A DNA stretch of 64,000 bases. It comes from Chrysoperla carnea (lineage: Eukaryota; Arthropoda; Insecta; Neuroptera; Chrysopidae). Both the position numbers and the translations under genes were made by a program. The stretch spans positions 1,985,001-2,049,000 of the forward strand of contig NC_058338.1 in the NCBI RefSeq assembly GCF_905475395.1, read 5' to 3'. Within the stretch, counting starts at the first letter, position 1; each line of letters begins with the position of its first letter. Below the pieces are notes generated by a model. It did no database searches. It was not told the DNA's origin and was given only the letters and a program-made list of their open reading frames with translations. Of the stretch, positions 12,840 to 23,667 are shown piece by piece.

Positions 12840-13520
12840 TTTCACAGATTATATTAAATTAATAATTTGATTTTAAAAAAAAATTAAAAAACAATTTAAA
12901 ACTAAATTACAGCCATAGCACCTAAAATGGTTAACTTTTTTTTTTTAGCACTAAATCCGTTTTGAAGTAAAAAAAAAAACACTCAAACTTTTAAGGCACC
13001 ACTGGGTCTTAAAACTAATTATAAAAATTTATGTATAAAATGTTTATTTTGTATAAATAATTGTATTTTTGATGTAGAAAATTGTAAAATAATTAGCACA
13101 AAATAGATATCTTTTGCAGTCGTGTTTGCCTGCGTCTCTATGCCATCAAGTTGAAATGATTTCTGACTTGAATGACCAAATAAGTCGAATTAGTTATGCG
13201 CACTCTCAAATGATGTCACTCTTTTTACAAGATATTATGAATTTTATGTACTCACATTTTGTGAGGTATGCTCCTATCAATATATAACGTCACTCACTGC
13301 TCTTACTGCTCTTCAACTCGAAATAAATGTAAATAATGTAAACAGGCTCCTTTTTTCCCCTGAACTCCAGTCTACCCTAAAAAAAATCATACATTTCAGT
13401 CGTTGTAACCTTTCTACGCCCTAAGTATACGATTCAATAACAAAATAAATGATTGGCAATACGATTTTCGATGTTTCTAACCCCAAACTAATAAAGTATT
13501 GGTATTATGTTTCTTTTTAA

Positions 13521-13830
13521 CCGACTTCAAACAAAAAAGGAGGAGGTTATCAATTTGACTATATTTTTTTTCTTTTTTTAATGTTTGTTACCTCAGAACT
13601 TTTGACTGGGTGAACCAATTTTGATGATTCTTTATCTATTTGAAAGCTGGTGCTTCCCGTGTGGTCCCATTTCATTTTGGTTTAGTTCTGACCACAGCAT
13701 CCATTAGAAAGCCATAAAAGTCTTAAATTTGCACTAAGTATGCACGGCAAGTGGACGAATAACTCAATATCACGCCAACCGATTTCGATGGTTCGTTTAG
13801 TTTATAAATTCAAAAGTTTGTTATATAATT
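13521..13830 (+). mobile_element. Non-LTR retrotransposon 3' tail
   Basis: Begins ACCGACTTCAAACAAAAAAG followed by GAGGAGGTT, then TTTTGACTGGGTGAACC and GCTGGTGCTTCCCGTGTGG. These motifs are typical of the 3' ends of RTE/CR1-like elements in many insects. Confidence 0.6.
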
Positions 13831-14395
13831 ATATTGGTTTTAAATAAATAAATTAGGTTCTAAGATAAAGACCTTAAAGTGTTTTATATAACACTTCGTC
13901 ATTTCTCCCTATAATGACAATTTTATATGTATGTTTAGTCAGCGAGTAAATGAGTGACCTTTCGCCTTATATATGTCAACATAATATTATAATTTCCGTC
14001 AGATTGTGAACGAACTGTCAAAAATTACTCCAACTAGCGCTAATTCAACACCTATTAATGGAAATCAACTCATTACATTACGTTTAGTTGGTCTGGGTCG
14101 AGTTACAACGGATCGGGGTGTTTTTTGGCCCTTTTTTAGTTTACAATATGACGTTGACATATATACAGATTAACTAATACAACTTGTTTTTTACTTTTTA
14201 GTTCGTTTTTGTCAGAACAGACATGTTTTTTTAATTTTTTTGTATTATTTATTTTTATTTGAATATAACTGTCAAATAATTTGTATGACATAAGCAGCCA
14301 TATTGATGACGTAATATGTGTAAAATATATTAGATAGATCATACCTCGAAATATTATGATAAAATTCCAAACATTGCAGTATCGTCCGGCGTACG

Positions 14396-14414
14396 CACAC
14401 ACACACACACACAC
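14396..14414. repeat. CA microsatellite
   Basis: About 9-10 CA/AC dinucleotides about 115 bp upstream of the ssSPT start codon. Confidence 0.8.
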
Positions 14415-14526
14415 GATTAGCCTGCCCTGCCTGTCAATTCTCATTTAAATGTTTTCTTTACTGCATTAACCGTATTGCGGATACGAAAATTTTTATAGAA
14501 AAAATTACACATAAATTTCCGTAAAC

Positions 14527-16416
14527 ATGTTGAAAAATATTAGTAAATTTTTACATTATTGGTATTTTCGATATTTAATGGTTACCGAATTATATATGGT
14601 GGAAAAATGGGAACGAGCTGTTATAAGTATCCTTTTTTTTTCTCAGAAAAATTTTAAGTGTACCAGAAAAAGTGAAATAAATTATTTATAAAAATCGCGT
14701 GTGATTCATTTTTTTTTCTTTTTTTATAAAATTATTATGATTAATTAAAAACTGATTAGTTTTTCATGGTTTTTCCATACTAAGTGATAATTTTATTGTA
14801 TGAATAATTATAGTACAATGAAACTAATTATCTAAAAGGAAAAAAGTGTTGCATCTTTGAAATTTTCTACAATTGTTTATTAGGTTATAAAAACTTCGAA
14901 CACTCAGGTGGGTGTCTAAATTCTTTTTTTGGAAGGGTTTTAAAATGGTAATTTGAATTTTAGTGAAATAAAGACGCAAGTTCTTTATTTAACATTATAT
15001 TTAATGAACACATGTAATTCCATAAATTACAACATAACTTTGTATTCTCAAGTTGAACAGAACATTTGATTAATTAATAATAATTGTATAAGAAAATAAT
15101 ATGTCATCTCATGACTAAGAAACTAATAACACTCTATATCAGTATATCCTCCATCTTAGGTTATCGTTCATACACACTTATTGTATATAGGTGCTTTCTA
15201 AGTTTACACAACAGTGCACACAAATACACTGAGCAAACTGTGCACACTGTGCAGAGCGAGCGAATGAGCGAGTAATGGTTGAGTTTATTATTTCTTACAG
15301 GTTTTAATACAGAGGGTTAAACAAATGTGGAAAATTTCATAAATGTAACACTTTTTTCTCGATAACCATGATAGCCTTGGAGCCCGTGACATTAAAACTG
15401 CACTTATGTACAAGGATTTCGAAATTTCGCATATGAATAAATACTATTTAACGATAGGTACAAATGTGTATCAGGGTTTATTTTTTACTGGTGTGGCAAA
15501 TATTTTGGCACACCCAGTACATATTGTACCTATCGTTAAATAGTATTTATTCATATGCGAAATTTCGAAATCCTTGTACATAAGTGCAGTTTTACTGTCT
15601 CGGGCTCCAGGGCTATAAATGACATCTTTTATAAATTATGTGAAGAACTTCACAATTATTGATAATTGGGGCCATTCGACCCTGAAAAAAAATAACTTAC
15701 AATAGTTTTCATGGTTCGATGATTTCTAATCGCTAATCGAAAACTATTTATATATTTATTTGTATTCGAATGGAAAATTTTTTTAATAAATCATTCAATT
15801 TCATAAAATAATCAATAGTCGCATCAATAAATGTTTTTACTCGGGAGTCCTCAATAACAGCTCCGATTTTGATGAATTTTTTTCCAAAATGATTTTTTTA
15901 TATATTATTTAAAATCAGAAATATTTCAGAGGGGGGAAATAATTTGGAGGGGGCCCAGCCTAAATCGCTAATGATTGTTAGTTTGTAATTTCCAGAGGAT
16001 ATTGATTTTATACTCTTAAGTGTCATTTAAGAAAGGATTTGTCGAAATTCATCCCCTAAAAGGATGAAAGTTTGTATAAAAATATATACAAACCGTCATT
16101 TTGGAGTTCACTACTCAATCGATTTTAAAAATTCTTTCACCTATAGAATGCTTCATTGATGCGACTATACCTTGCAGATAATATTGAAACAAGATATTTT
16201 CCTTAATTTCAATGAAATTTAGATGGATTTTTCATCTCTTTGTTATGCGTATTAACATATTTTAATTGTACGGTCACATTAAGTTTAACATCTAAATTAA
16301 CAGCAGAACTATTTGACAGTTCACTGGGTGCCACTGAAGATGATGTCCTGGTTGGTCATACAAGTCATATATTTAACGATGTATCGATTTTAGGTGGTAG
16401 TGATTTAGAATTATAA
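14527..16416 (+). CDS. ssSPT: Small subunit of serine palmitoyltransferase-like protein, 2 exons
   Basis: Exon 1 is 14527-14626 and exon 2 is 16223-16416. The donor is A|GTATCC and the acceptor is TTTAG|AT. Phases join to 294 nt, or 97 aa. Exon 1 encodes WYFRYLMVTELYMVEKWERA, which closely resembles the first part of human SPTSSA/B (aromatic start, LVT-LYM-E-WER). The joined codon gives Asn, which also follows the WER motif in the human protein. Exon 2 adds a second hydrophobic segment (GFFISLLCVLTYF) and then a hydrophilic, acidic tail ending GGSDLEL that I do not recognise. In the known family this ER membrane protein binds the SPTLC1/SPTLC2 dimer, raises its activity and influences acyl-CoA choice. 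Exon 1 is well supported. Exon 2 rests on phase, splice signals and the hydrophobic segment. The 1.6-kb intron holds a MITE and a dispersed repeat. The gene is head to head with kindlin. Confidence 0.72.
15371..15616. mobile_element. MITE, GAGCCCGT family, copy 3 (best preserved)
   Basis: Long near-perfect inverted arms of about 95 bp: ATAGCCTTGGAGCCCGTGAC at the left and its inverse at the right, both including TTCGAAATTTCGCATATGAA. The loop is short. Lies in the ssSPT intron. Confidence 0.88.
15848..16180. repeat. Dispersed repeat shared with 29741-29950
   Basis: CTCAATAACAGCTCCGATTT, then TTTAAAATCAGAAATATTTC and GATATTGATTTTATACT recur in RyR intron 46. Origin unknown. Confidence 0.65.
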
Positions 16417-16487
16417 ATTATGTTTTAGTAAAAAAAAAAAATCTATTTTGTTATTTTTTATCAATACAACTTTCAATCAATATTTTA

Positions 16488-16737
16488 TAGTGTAGGCGCT
16501 AAATGGGTTTTGTGTGTATTTGCAGGTCCTATCGAACAAAAAGTATATTTCGACCTATTTTGATCATCTAGGAAATTGGGGCAAAAATCGACATTTATTT
16601 CGAAATATCCTAGAGTTCTCATTTATTATCTTCCCCCTTAGAGCGGGGGGGGGGATTTATTATAAATAAGTTAATTGTTTATACGGACATAAATCCTGAT
16701 GCATGCATACGAAACCCACTCAGCGCCTACACTATTA
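16488..16737. mobile_element. MITE, ~247 bp
   Basis: The left end TAGTGTAGGCGCTAAATGGG is inverted at the right (CCCACTCAGCGCCTACACTA). The interior has no ORF. Confidence 0.75.
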
Positions 16738-17329
16738 GATCCGGCGATTTTACCAGAAAAAAATGTAATGTCAGAATAATAGTCTGTCTCTTTGAATACT
16801 CAAGTGTTTGTTCTTTTATAAAGAACAACTGTCAAGTATAAATTTATCTCTATCAGAAAAAAAACTCGACTACACACGTGAGCTATTTTTGAGCGCCTCT
16901 ATTTCGAGTATTAAAAAGGGCAGACAGACAATATTCTATCATTTCGATTGTTCTGTTAAAAATGTTCGATCAATTTTTTTTTTCCCAAAAAATATTATTC
17001 ACGAAATAAAAATACATTTAAAAAGAAAAATTTGTATCAATTATTTTCCATACCCTGGTCAGGTAGTGAGCATACAAGCGGGGATCTAAAGTTCCAGAAT
17101 AATTACCGGTGTTCTTGTTATTTAAGGTATTTGGATATCAAAAAAAAATTCGTAGCAAATTTATGGAAAATATTTCAGTTATATTTCTGACTGTTGGAAA
17201 ATGGTGTGGAAATTTGAATTAAAACAAATGATAATCATAGATGGAGCAGAAAAAAAGTCAGATTAAATTTATTTTTTTAAATATATATTTTTATAAATTA
17301 TAGCTCATGTGTTATTCTGATGTATGAGT

Positions 17330-17440
17330 TATATTGTTGTACAGTTTCATTCAAATCCATTCGCTAGTTTTTTTTCGTGAAAGTGTAACAAACAAACATC
17401 CTTACTTTCACATTTACAATATTATAGAGATTTATTTATT
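17330..17440 (+). mobile_element. Non-LTR retrotransposon 3' tail
   Basis: TTCAAATCCATTCGCTAG, CGTGAAAGTGTAACAAACAA and CTTTCACATTTACAATATTA are the usual ending of RTE/CR1-type elements in insects. Confidence 0.6.
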
Positions 17441-17669
17441 TATATATGTCAAAATACAAGAGTGCATTACCAAAGCAATGTCCAGTATTAGCCAAGACAA
17501 TAATATTTGGTAGAAACACCAGCCAGACGCTAGTATCCTCCAGCTAGTTCATGCAGCTTCTCTATACATTATTTACAGTTGAATCCATTACAATTTCCTA
17601 ACAAAAAATAATCGCCTTATCATGCTTGATTTTAGTATTAGATGTACGATTTCTAAGAGTTCTAATCAA

Positions 17670-20600
17670 TTAATTCACAACGTTCTCATTAAAAAAGTTT
17701 GTTTTATCAACTATTGCAATTGATTTCTCTTTTTTAACTCGAATCATACCATGACGTCGTCTCATATGACTGTAATAATTCGACGAGCATGTAAAATGAC
17801 GATTTTCACAAGTATCACAAGAGTATGGTTTTTCGCCGGTATGCAAAAGTTCGTGTCTCTGAAATATAAAATCATAAAGTCTGTTGAAATTCCCTATTTA
17901 TAAGAACGATACACAAAATATACAGGCCAGTATATTTCATTCAGATCCAATCATTTTTCTTCGAAATATATCTGTTTGATATTTCTGGAAAATGCCACTT
18001 TTTGGCGGGGCTGTATATTTTGTGCGTCTTTATTTATATTGTCAATACATACCACAACATTTTTCTTCGCTCGAAAACTTTTATCACAAAATTTACATTT
18101 AAACGGATACAAATCTGTGTGTGTGATCGAATGTTCGATTAATGCTGGTTTTCGAAGGAATTTTTTCCCACAGATGTGACATTGATGTGATCTAACGGCT
18201 GTGTGCAGGGCAACATGACGTCGTAAGTTCACTTTCGACTTGAAACTGTATTAAAAAAATAAACGCAGAATTCTAGACACTTCTTTCCTTCCTAAATAAT
18301 GTTCCAACTTACCTGGCTGAACATGTTTCACATTTAAAAGGTCTTTCACTATTATGAGATGCAATATGATCGTCTAGATATTTTTTATAAATAAAACTCT
18401 TTCCACAATGTTCGCACGTATGTTCTCGAACTCCTGAAATAAATCAAGAAATTGATTAAAAGATTACTGCAAGAAAGATGCACAACTAGGTTAGTACCGA
18501 AACCAGTACCGAAAAAGGATTGATCCGTCTTCAGAAACTACTCCATGAAATATTTGGGGCTGTTTAACTACAGTAGGAACGGAATTAGGATCGTAGATGT
18601 CGTTAAAAGAAAGGCTAACACAAGTGAATCTTTCTCCTTTTGGCCAGAACTGAATAGGAACACCTCAAGTGCTTAAGATGATGTTGTCCGTGTTGTCATG
18701 ATTTGTTAGCAGTATTTGTCCCGCTATAGAAATTAACTAGTCCTGGTCCTGTTGATAGTTTTCAAAACTTACCAGCATGTACTTTTTTATGATTATTAAG
18801 ACTATGAACGGATGCAAACATTTTATGACATTCATCGCATTCATGATTCCTAACAATTCGATCCTTGTCATCGCCCGTCTCATCATTGATTGGTGTAGAA
18901 TGTGCTCGTTTTTCATGGATCGTTAAATATTTATCATTTAGGAAACCTTTACCACATGAACTACAAAAATATTTCTTACGAATTTTATTATGACGTTGTT
19001 TATGTCTTTGTAGTTCACGATTTCCCGAAAAGAATTTATCACATATTTCACATCTGTAAAAGAAAATCTTTACGATTATGATTCCCATGGGAGTTAAAAC
19101 CTATGGGAGTAATTGTTACCTAAATTTAAATTCATTTTTATGGCTTCGAACATGATTACGAAATGTTAAATAATGAGTAAAAATTTTTGAACATTCTGGG
19201 CAAATAAATTCAACTTGTTTTTCATGGACACTTTCAAAATGTTCACGTAAATCTTTTTCTGCATGATATATTTCTCCACATTGATGGCATTTTAACGCCA
19301 ATGGCGGTGGTTTGTTTACTGAAATTGTAAAAAAGAAAATCAAAATGTTCAAACGAACACAAACAAGCGAAAATTACGATTTAACGTGATTAAATTACAT
19401 TACGATTTAAAGATGGGGGTGAGCCATCTTTAGTGCGTAAGTCGTGGGTGACGTAGACAATCGCTTACGATCTCGTGTCTTGCCGTTCTTTCGTTGAATT
19501 TCGGTACAGTCCATATGTCAGTCCCAAATTACGGGTATCATTATACGAAATAACATAAATAAGTTTGACAGATATATTCATAGACATCTGATTATAATGA
19601 ATATAAATACTTATCTATGTATACATTATACCCAGCTGTCTACACTTAACTAATTGATGGTCTGTGACTCATACCGATATGACATCACAGCAGGCCTTAC
19701 CCGCGTTTTAGGTCACGTGAAATACAGTTTAAAAATTACGATTTTTAATTTTAATATTTTAAAAGAAAAATTTGCTTTTACGACTCGAAATCAGAATAAA
19801 AAATGCATAAAAACAAATTACATACAAACCTGAGTTTTCTTGTCGTTGTTTTTCTTTTAATTTTAAACGTTCTCGCATTCCAATTTTCCAATTTTTACAC
19901 ACTTGACATAAATTCAAATAGACCATAATAATTTCACGTGATAAATTTTTATATTTCATTTTTAAAATACGTTCAGTGCCACGTAACGCACCATGTCGAC
20001 ATTTAAGATGTGCGTCTCGTATTAGTTCAAACATTTCACTCTTCGGTACATAATATTTTATGGTTTCTGAGGCTTTCTTTCGTCTGGATTCAAGAGAAAG
20101 TCAATGAATAAAATAAAAGCGTGGCGAGTGTGATTTGTTAATAGAATAACATTGTCTTAAATTTAAACTCACAATGGCATTGCCAATCAATTTTTGGATT
20201 AGTCCGCCAGCACTCGCGCCAACCGTTCGGTAATAATATATACCATTTGAAAAAATATAAAATGGTCATAACGCGAGTGCTGACGGGTTAAAAAAAAGAT
20301 TTTTAAATTACCGTGCAATTAATTTTTTCACATTATCATCGGTTAATAATATCTCAAAACGTTTTATTCGACGATAATCGATTGCAGTTTTTGGTGTTGT
20401 TTTAGCTTCGGCTTCTTCTAGCTCACGTATAAATCGTTGATACGTTTCATCTGTCATTAAATGACCGTTGGCTTTTTCAGACATTTTATCAACCGCCTTA
20501 TAAAATGCTTTTTTCAATTCTTGAATTTCTAAAGAGAAACATTTTTTTAAAACTTAACTAACAAAATTTAATTACATATGAAAAAAAAAAAATTAGTATT

Positions 20601-21516
20601 TAGGTTTGGAACGGACATTTATAACACATTCCTACCCCTTCCCGTTATCTTTCGATCAAGTTCTTAAATATTTTTCTAAATGCTTATATCTCGAAAACGG
20701 TGAGGTTTGGTAAAAATTGTCAAGAGTCAAAAAATGCTTTGAATAACGAGTTTTCAGCAAAATTTTCTCAATTTGAATGCTATAAAGCCAAAAAACCAAA
20801 CACCCTGTATATGCTATAAAGCCAAAAAACGAAACAGCCTGTATATGCTATAAAGCCAAAAAAACCAAACACTCTGTATACAAAGTATCAAATAAAATCA
20901 AACCTGAAACTGATTCTTCTATCTTTACGATTACTTCTTTTTTTTTAATCTTAGGCGTCCGAAAATCCTGTAACGAAAAGCTCATTAATTTAACATAAAA
21001 CACGAAGTAAATTTTATAATTTTAAACGCATACCAAAATATTCTGTTTTGATTCCAATTTAATATCTTCATAATCATCGTCGGAGCCTCCACCAGGATCA
21101 TTTTCATCACCTTGGATACAAATAAATTGAACTCACATTAACTTTCATCACAAGATGGTTAATTCACTTTATTTACCTGAATAACTTAAATTGTTGGCAT
21201 CAAATTTAGTATCATTGTCTTCATCATCGAAGTCGTTCACTTCAACTTTAGTCTCAACTAGATTCGGACCTGGTGCTTGATTTGATTTAAAGACTAGTTG
21301 TGCTTTTTGTACTTGAACAAAGAACTCGTAATACGAATGCACTTTAGAAGCACACACAATACACACTTGTTTTGGTTGATAATTATCAATTTCCAGGTTT
21401 AAACGAAAACATTGTTCAATTTTCGATTCTAAATCATTTTTGTTACCGAATATATCGACTAGATCAACTTCGTTTGTAAAATTTGCACATAAACGACAAA
21501 CTGAATGAAAAGACAT
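17670..21516 (-). CDS. ZAD / H2C2 / C2H2 zinc-finger protein, 10 exons
   Basis: Exons: 21516-21177, 21110-21034, 20967-20904, 20528-20312, 20083-19830, 19318-19120, 19053-18773, 18433-18313, 18245-18053 and 17858-17670. The phases join to 1,935 nt, or 644 aa. The N-terminus is a ZAD: CRLC near residue 7 and CIVC near residue 52 supply the four zinc cysteines, followed by an acidic linker. Exons 4-5 encode a helical stretch, then YYVPKSEMFELI and an H-x4-H ... C-x2-C module (HLKCRH ... LCQVC). This resembles the H2C2 domain of retroelement and transposon integrases, as in KRBA2-like proteins. Exons 6-10 encode ten C2H2 fingers, the last after the linker HTGEKPY and with an irregular spacer. 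ZAD proteins are nuclear, dimerise through the ZAD and bind DNA. A role in transcription or chromatin is inferred. No orthologue is named. Confidence 0.88.
20199..20290. repeat. Short inverted repeat (ZAD gene intron 4)
   Basis: CCGCCAGCACTCGCG and CGCGAGTGCTGACGGG face each other across about 60 bp. Confidence 0.55.
20769..20881. repeat. Three-copy ~35-bp minisatellite
   Basis: GCTATAAAGCCAAAAAACCA followed by AACACCCTGTATAT is repeated three times with few changes, in intron 3 of the ZAD gene. Confidence 0.8.
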
Positions 21517-22230
21517 AATTTCTGCTTGATACTTAAATATTTAGATTGTACTTTTTTATTGAAATATTTATTTTTGAATTTGAGCTGTCAAAACAATATT
21601 ATTGTCTTGTCAGTGTCACCCACAGACTTATATGTTATAAATGTCATAAACAGTCTAGATAGGTCTGTGAAGGTATCTAATATACGTGTATTTAATATCA
21701 TTCAAAGGAAAAAAAAGCAAATAATGCAATTATTATTATTATTTACTAATTAATAAATTATAAATTATCTGTTCTACTTTATCAATTTGAATGGTACTAA
21801 CTTCATCTACTTGTACTCATAGACAGCTAACTTCGCAGATACCACCAACGACAGCGCAGCTGGTAGCTGAAAAATGAACTATAAATTCTACAAATTTTGT
21901 AGGGAAATTGAATTTCTGTTTATTTACAAAAATAATATTTATTGAGTTTAAATCAAAAACTAAAAACTCTATGTGTAATAAGATTGTTTAAATAAAACAA
22001 GATTTTAATTTTGTTAACTTTTTATTTATTTTATGATTTACCATTTAATCTACTCTATGGTTTCAAAAATTAGGTTACATTCACACTTGTTTAATAAATT
22101 ATATTTAAATATTTGGCAGCATTCTACTCATTCATTCTCATTACAGTTTCGTTGATAAAAATTATATCACAAAAGTTGTCATGCTATTTTTCATTTTTAA
22201 AACATTTATGATACATGAAAATGGTTTTTC
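21517..22230. other. Spacer between the two zinc-finger genes
   Basis: Contains the ZAD gene's presumed promoter, an internal fragment of the hAT-type MITE (21795-21900) and AT-rich sequence. No gene is recognised. Confidence 0.45.
21795..21900. mobile_element. Internal fragment of the hAT-type MITE
   Basis: ACTAACTTCATCTACTTGTA, CAGCTAACTTCGCAGATAC and GAACTATAAATTCTACAAAT match the interior of the element at 8611-8935; both termini are missing. Confidence 0.7.
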
Positions 22231-23667
22231 TCAACAATGAATTCGTTTATGTGTAACTAAATTCATTTTTCGAGTAAATGATTTATTACAAATATCACAT
22301 GAAAATGGTTTTTCACCTTTATGAGCTCGTTCATGTGAAACTAAATTACTTTGCTGAGTAAATCTTTTACTACAAATATTACATGAAAATGGTTTTTCTC
22401 CGCTATGAATTCGTTTATGTAGAACTAAATAACGATGCTGATTAAATGTTTTGTTACAAATTTCACATGAAAATGGTTTTTCACCGCTATGAATTAGTTT
22501 ATGTTTAACTAAAGAACTTTTGTGTGTAAATGTTTTATTACAAATATCACATGAAAATAGATTTTCTCCAGTATGAATACGTTTATGTGCATTTAAAGTA
22601 GAATGCTGGGAAAATGTTTTGTTACAAATATCACATGAAAATGGTTTTTCTCCGCTATGAATTCGTTTATGTTCTACTAAATACTGTTGCCGAGTAAATG
22701 TTTTATTACAAATATCACATGGAAATGGTTTTTCTCCGCTATGAATACGTTTGTGTGCATTTAAAGTAAATTGCTGGATAAATGTTTTATTACAAATTTC
22801 ACATGAAAATGATTTTTCCCCACTATGAATTCGTTTATGTTCAACTAAATATTGTTGTCGAGTAAATGTTTTATTACAAATATCACATGGAAATGGTTTT
22901 TCTCCGCTATGAATTCGTTTATGGAAAACTAAATACCTTTTGCAAGTAAATGTTTTATTACAAATATTACAAGGAAATCGATTTTCTCCGCTATGAATAC
23001 GTTTGTGTACACTTAAATAACGTTCCTGAGTAAATGTTTTATCACAAATATCACATGAAAATGGTTTTTCACCGCTATGAATTAGTTTATGTTGCACTAA
23101 AGAACTTTTGTAAGTAAATGTTTTCTTACAAATATCACATGAAAATAAATTTTCTCCGCTATGAATACGTTTGTGTGCACTTAAAGTAAATTGCTGGGTA
23201 AATGTTTTATTACAAATATCACATGAAAACGGTTTTTCACCACTATGAATTCGTTGATGTCGAACTAAAGAACTTTGTAAAGCATATGTTTTTTTACAAA
23301 TATCACATGAAAATGATTGTTCTCCTAAAACAGTTTTATCTAATTTTTCATCTTTAATAATAAGTTCTGTATGTAAGTCATTTTCACGTTTAACATTTTC
23401 ATAACTAATTGTACACACTTGTTTATCATTTTCATCAACAGATTCAACTTTAACATTAATAACACAATCACTATCAATATTATTGTAACATTCTTCATTT
23501 TCTGGTATTTCATTTTTAATTTGCCCAACTTCCATTGTGTCCACCACAATGTCATTTAAAGGTTCATTTTTAATAATTAATTCTGAAGGTAACTCTTTTT
23601 CAAATTTTATATTTTCTTTTTTAATTAAAAAATAATTATTTTTATTTTCAAATGAATTATCTGCCAT
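22231..23667 (-). CDS. Single-exon 13-finger C2H2 protein
   Basis: An uninterrupted 478-aa ORF. Residues 1 to about 118 are acidic and lysine-rich, with no ZAD or BTB, and contain seven psi-K-x-E matches (IKKE, IKFE, IKNE twice, VKVE, VKRE, IKDE), the SUMO-acceptor consensus. From about residue 119 there are 13 tandem C2H2 fingers of 28 residues (84-nt period) joined by HSGEKPF-type linkers. All Cys/His ligands are present except that the array ends abruptly after finger 13 (HKRIHC-stop). Fingers 6 and 8 are identical, and fingers 2-3 resemble 9-10, so the array grew by block duplication. A DNA-binding nuclear regulator is inferred; targets are unknown. It lies 1.2 kb downstream of the RyR stop on the same strand. 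Confidence 0.9.
   Translation of the reverse strand: MADNSFENKNNYFLIKKENIKFEKELPSELIIKNEPLNDIVVDTMEVGQIKNEIPENEECYNNIDSDCVINVKVESVDENDKQVCTISYENVKRENDLHTELIIKDEKLDKTVLGEQSFSCDICKKTYALQSSLVRHQRIHSGEKPFSCDICNKTFTQQFTLSAHKRIHSGENLFSCDICKKTFTYKSSLVQHKLIHSGEKPFSCDICDKTFTQERYLSVHKRIHSGENRFPCNICNKTFTCKRYLVFHKRIHSGEKPFPCDICNKTFTRQQYLVEHKRIHSGEKSFSCEICNKTFIQQFTLNAHKRIHSGEKPFPCDICNKTFTRQQYLVEHKRIHSGEKPFSCDICNKTFSQHSTLNAHKRIHTGENLFSCDICNKTFTHKSSLVKHKLIHSGEKPFSCEICNKTFNQHRYLVLHKRIHSGEKPFSCNICSKRFTQQSNLVSHERAHKGEKPFSCDICNKSFTRKMNLVTHKRIHC

Larger units (their letters stand above)
12840..14526. promoter_or_regulatory. Shared 5' region of kindlin and ssSPT
   Basis: The 1.7 kb between two divergent start codons should contain both promoters. 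It also holds a retrotransposon tail (about 13521-13830) and a CA microsatellite (about 14396-14414). No TATA box or initiator can be assigned with confidence. Confidence 0.35.
16417..17669. other. Spacer between ssSPT and the ZAD gene
   Basis: The two genes converge. The spacer contains a MITE (16488-16737) and a retrotransposon tail (about 17330-17440). No coding exon is recognised. Confidence 0.5.

Noticed and set aside
14136-14444. 102-aa minus-strand ORF
   Set aside because: Part of the peptide comes from the CA microsatellite (VCVCVCAY) and the rest is AT-rich noise.
16808-17089. 93-aa plus-strand ORF
   Set aside because: Low-complexity Lys/Ser/Phe/Ile composition, no domain, and it sits in a transposon-rich spacer.
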